Part shown: positions 63,795 to 64,000 of the stretch, piece by piece | Layout: every line of letters begins with the position of its first letter | How positions within the stretch are numbered: the first letter of the stretch is position 1 | Assembly (NCBI RefSeq): GCF_004337365.2 | Contig: NZ_CP044016.1 | Location: 558,001 to 622,000 of the forward strand | Direction: 5' to 3' | DNA length: 64,000 nucleotides | Source of the DNA: Rhizosphaericola mali | GTDB taxonomy: Bacteria > Bacteroidota > Bacteroidia > Chitinophagales > Chitinophagaceae | Program-made: the position numbers and the translations under genes | The notes under the pieces: generated by a model | Told to the model about the DNA's origin: nothing | What the model saw: the letters and a program-made list of their open reading frames with translations, nothing else | The model's database searches: none

Positions 63795-64000
63795 TTACCG
63801 TTGATTTTGTGAAATACCACTCAGCTCGATTTCAGTCGGCGGTATGGGCATGGCATATTTGGAATCTTTTGGGGCTAGTGTATAAGCCAAGGAAGCAAAA
63901 TGGCGCAGCAAGGTTTCCGCCGTGGAACTTTTAATGTTTAGCCTTCGTAAATCCAGCCATCTCAATCCACGGAAAATAAGCTCCCTACGTCTTTCCATCA
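63795..64000 (-). CDS. SusD/RagB-family lipoprotein (C-terminal end)
   Basis: Only the last ~67 codons lie in the window; the gene runs off the right edge. ERRRELIFRGLRWLDLRRLN and KYAMPIPPTEIELSG match the C-terminal end of SusD proteins and align with the end of the 31490-32869 protein (ERRKELVFRNIRWQDLRRLN). A SusC gene is expected beyond the window. Confidence 0.8.
   Translation of the reverse strand, partial: MERRRELIFRGLRWLDLRRLNIKSSTAETLLRHFASLAYTLAPKDSKYAMPIPPTEIELSGISQNQR

Noticed and set aside
1-64000. CRISPR arrays and insertion sequences
   Set aside because: No regularly spaced repeats of CRISPR size, no Cas genes and no transposase genes were seen.

Overview
The window is a piece of a Bacteroidota chromosome, most likely of the family Chitinophagaceae or a close relative. 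The signs are paired SusC/SusD outer-membrane genes, FecR-type ECF sigma switches, a type IX secretion (T9SS) C-terminal signal, the long form of ribosomal protein S16, DUF6624, DUF4783 and DUF6520 proteins, low G+C, few Shine-Dalgarno sequences, and promoters of the Bacteroidota form TTTG - about 20 nt - TAnnTTTG. The genus is not resolved.

Region 1 (1-23,070) is core chromosome. It carries the end of a homoserine sulfhydrylase gene, an aspartate aminotransferase, lepA, an esterase, a methyltransferase, a TPR/HTH membrane regulator, a three-gene RND efflux operon (TolC, adaptor, pump), rpsP, murF, gpmI, a DUF2520 oxidoreductase, a GH29 fucosidase, dapA, accA and tRNA-Asp(GTC). Strong hairpin terminators separate most units.

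Region 2 (about 23,056-53,712) is an integrated element of about 30.6 kb. The last 16 bp of the tRNA-Asp copy (23056-23071) recur exactly at 53697-53712, and a tyrosine recombinase gene sits just inside the right copy. Both ends carry runs of TTTACA-type sites about 10 bp apart, as expected of integrase arm sites. It encodes MobC and a relaxase but no conjugation pore, so it is best read as an integrative mobilizable element. Cargo: two related RadC-like genes, each behind a conserved leader that folds with compensating base changes; degraded gene remnants; an XRE regulator with a three-gene operon of unknown function and a divergent structured non-coding RNA; a SusC-SusD-thioredoxin operon facing a DUF6520-MauE pair with its ECF sigma/FecR switch (FecR is frameshifted); a T9SS-secreted protein; an acetate kinase-phosphoketolase operon; and a second integrase divergent from a small Cys-rich gene, with matched palindromes in front of both.

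Region 3 (53,713-64,000) lies outside the right attachment repeat and looks richer in G+C than the core. It holds an unknown membrane protein, a LytS/LytTR-type two-component pair, a full-length lanthipeptide-type dehydratase with no cyclase in view, a Thr-rich small ORF that could be its peptide, an AraC regulator, and a second copy of the MauE-DUF6520 pair facing a thioredoxin-SusD operon.

The most notable candidates for undescribed biology are (a) the twice-occurring convergent module SusC-SusD-TlpA / DUF6520-MauE, (b) the XRE, ncRNA and three-gene cassette at 25.2-28.0 kb, (c) the RadC leader RNA, and (d) the orphan LanB locus. All functional readings come from reading the sequence only; no database search was run.
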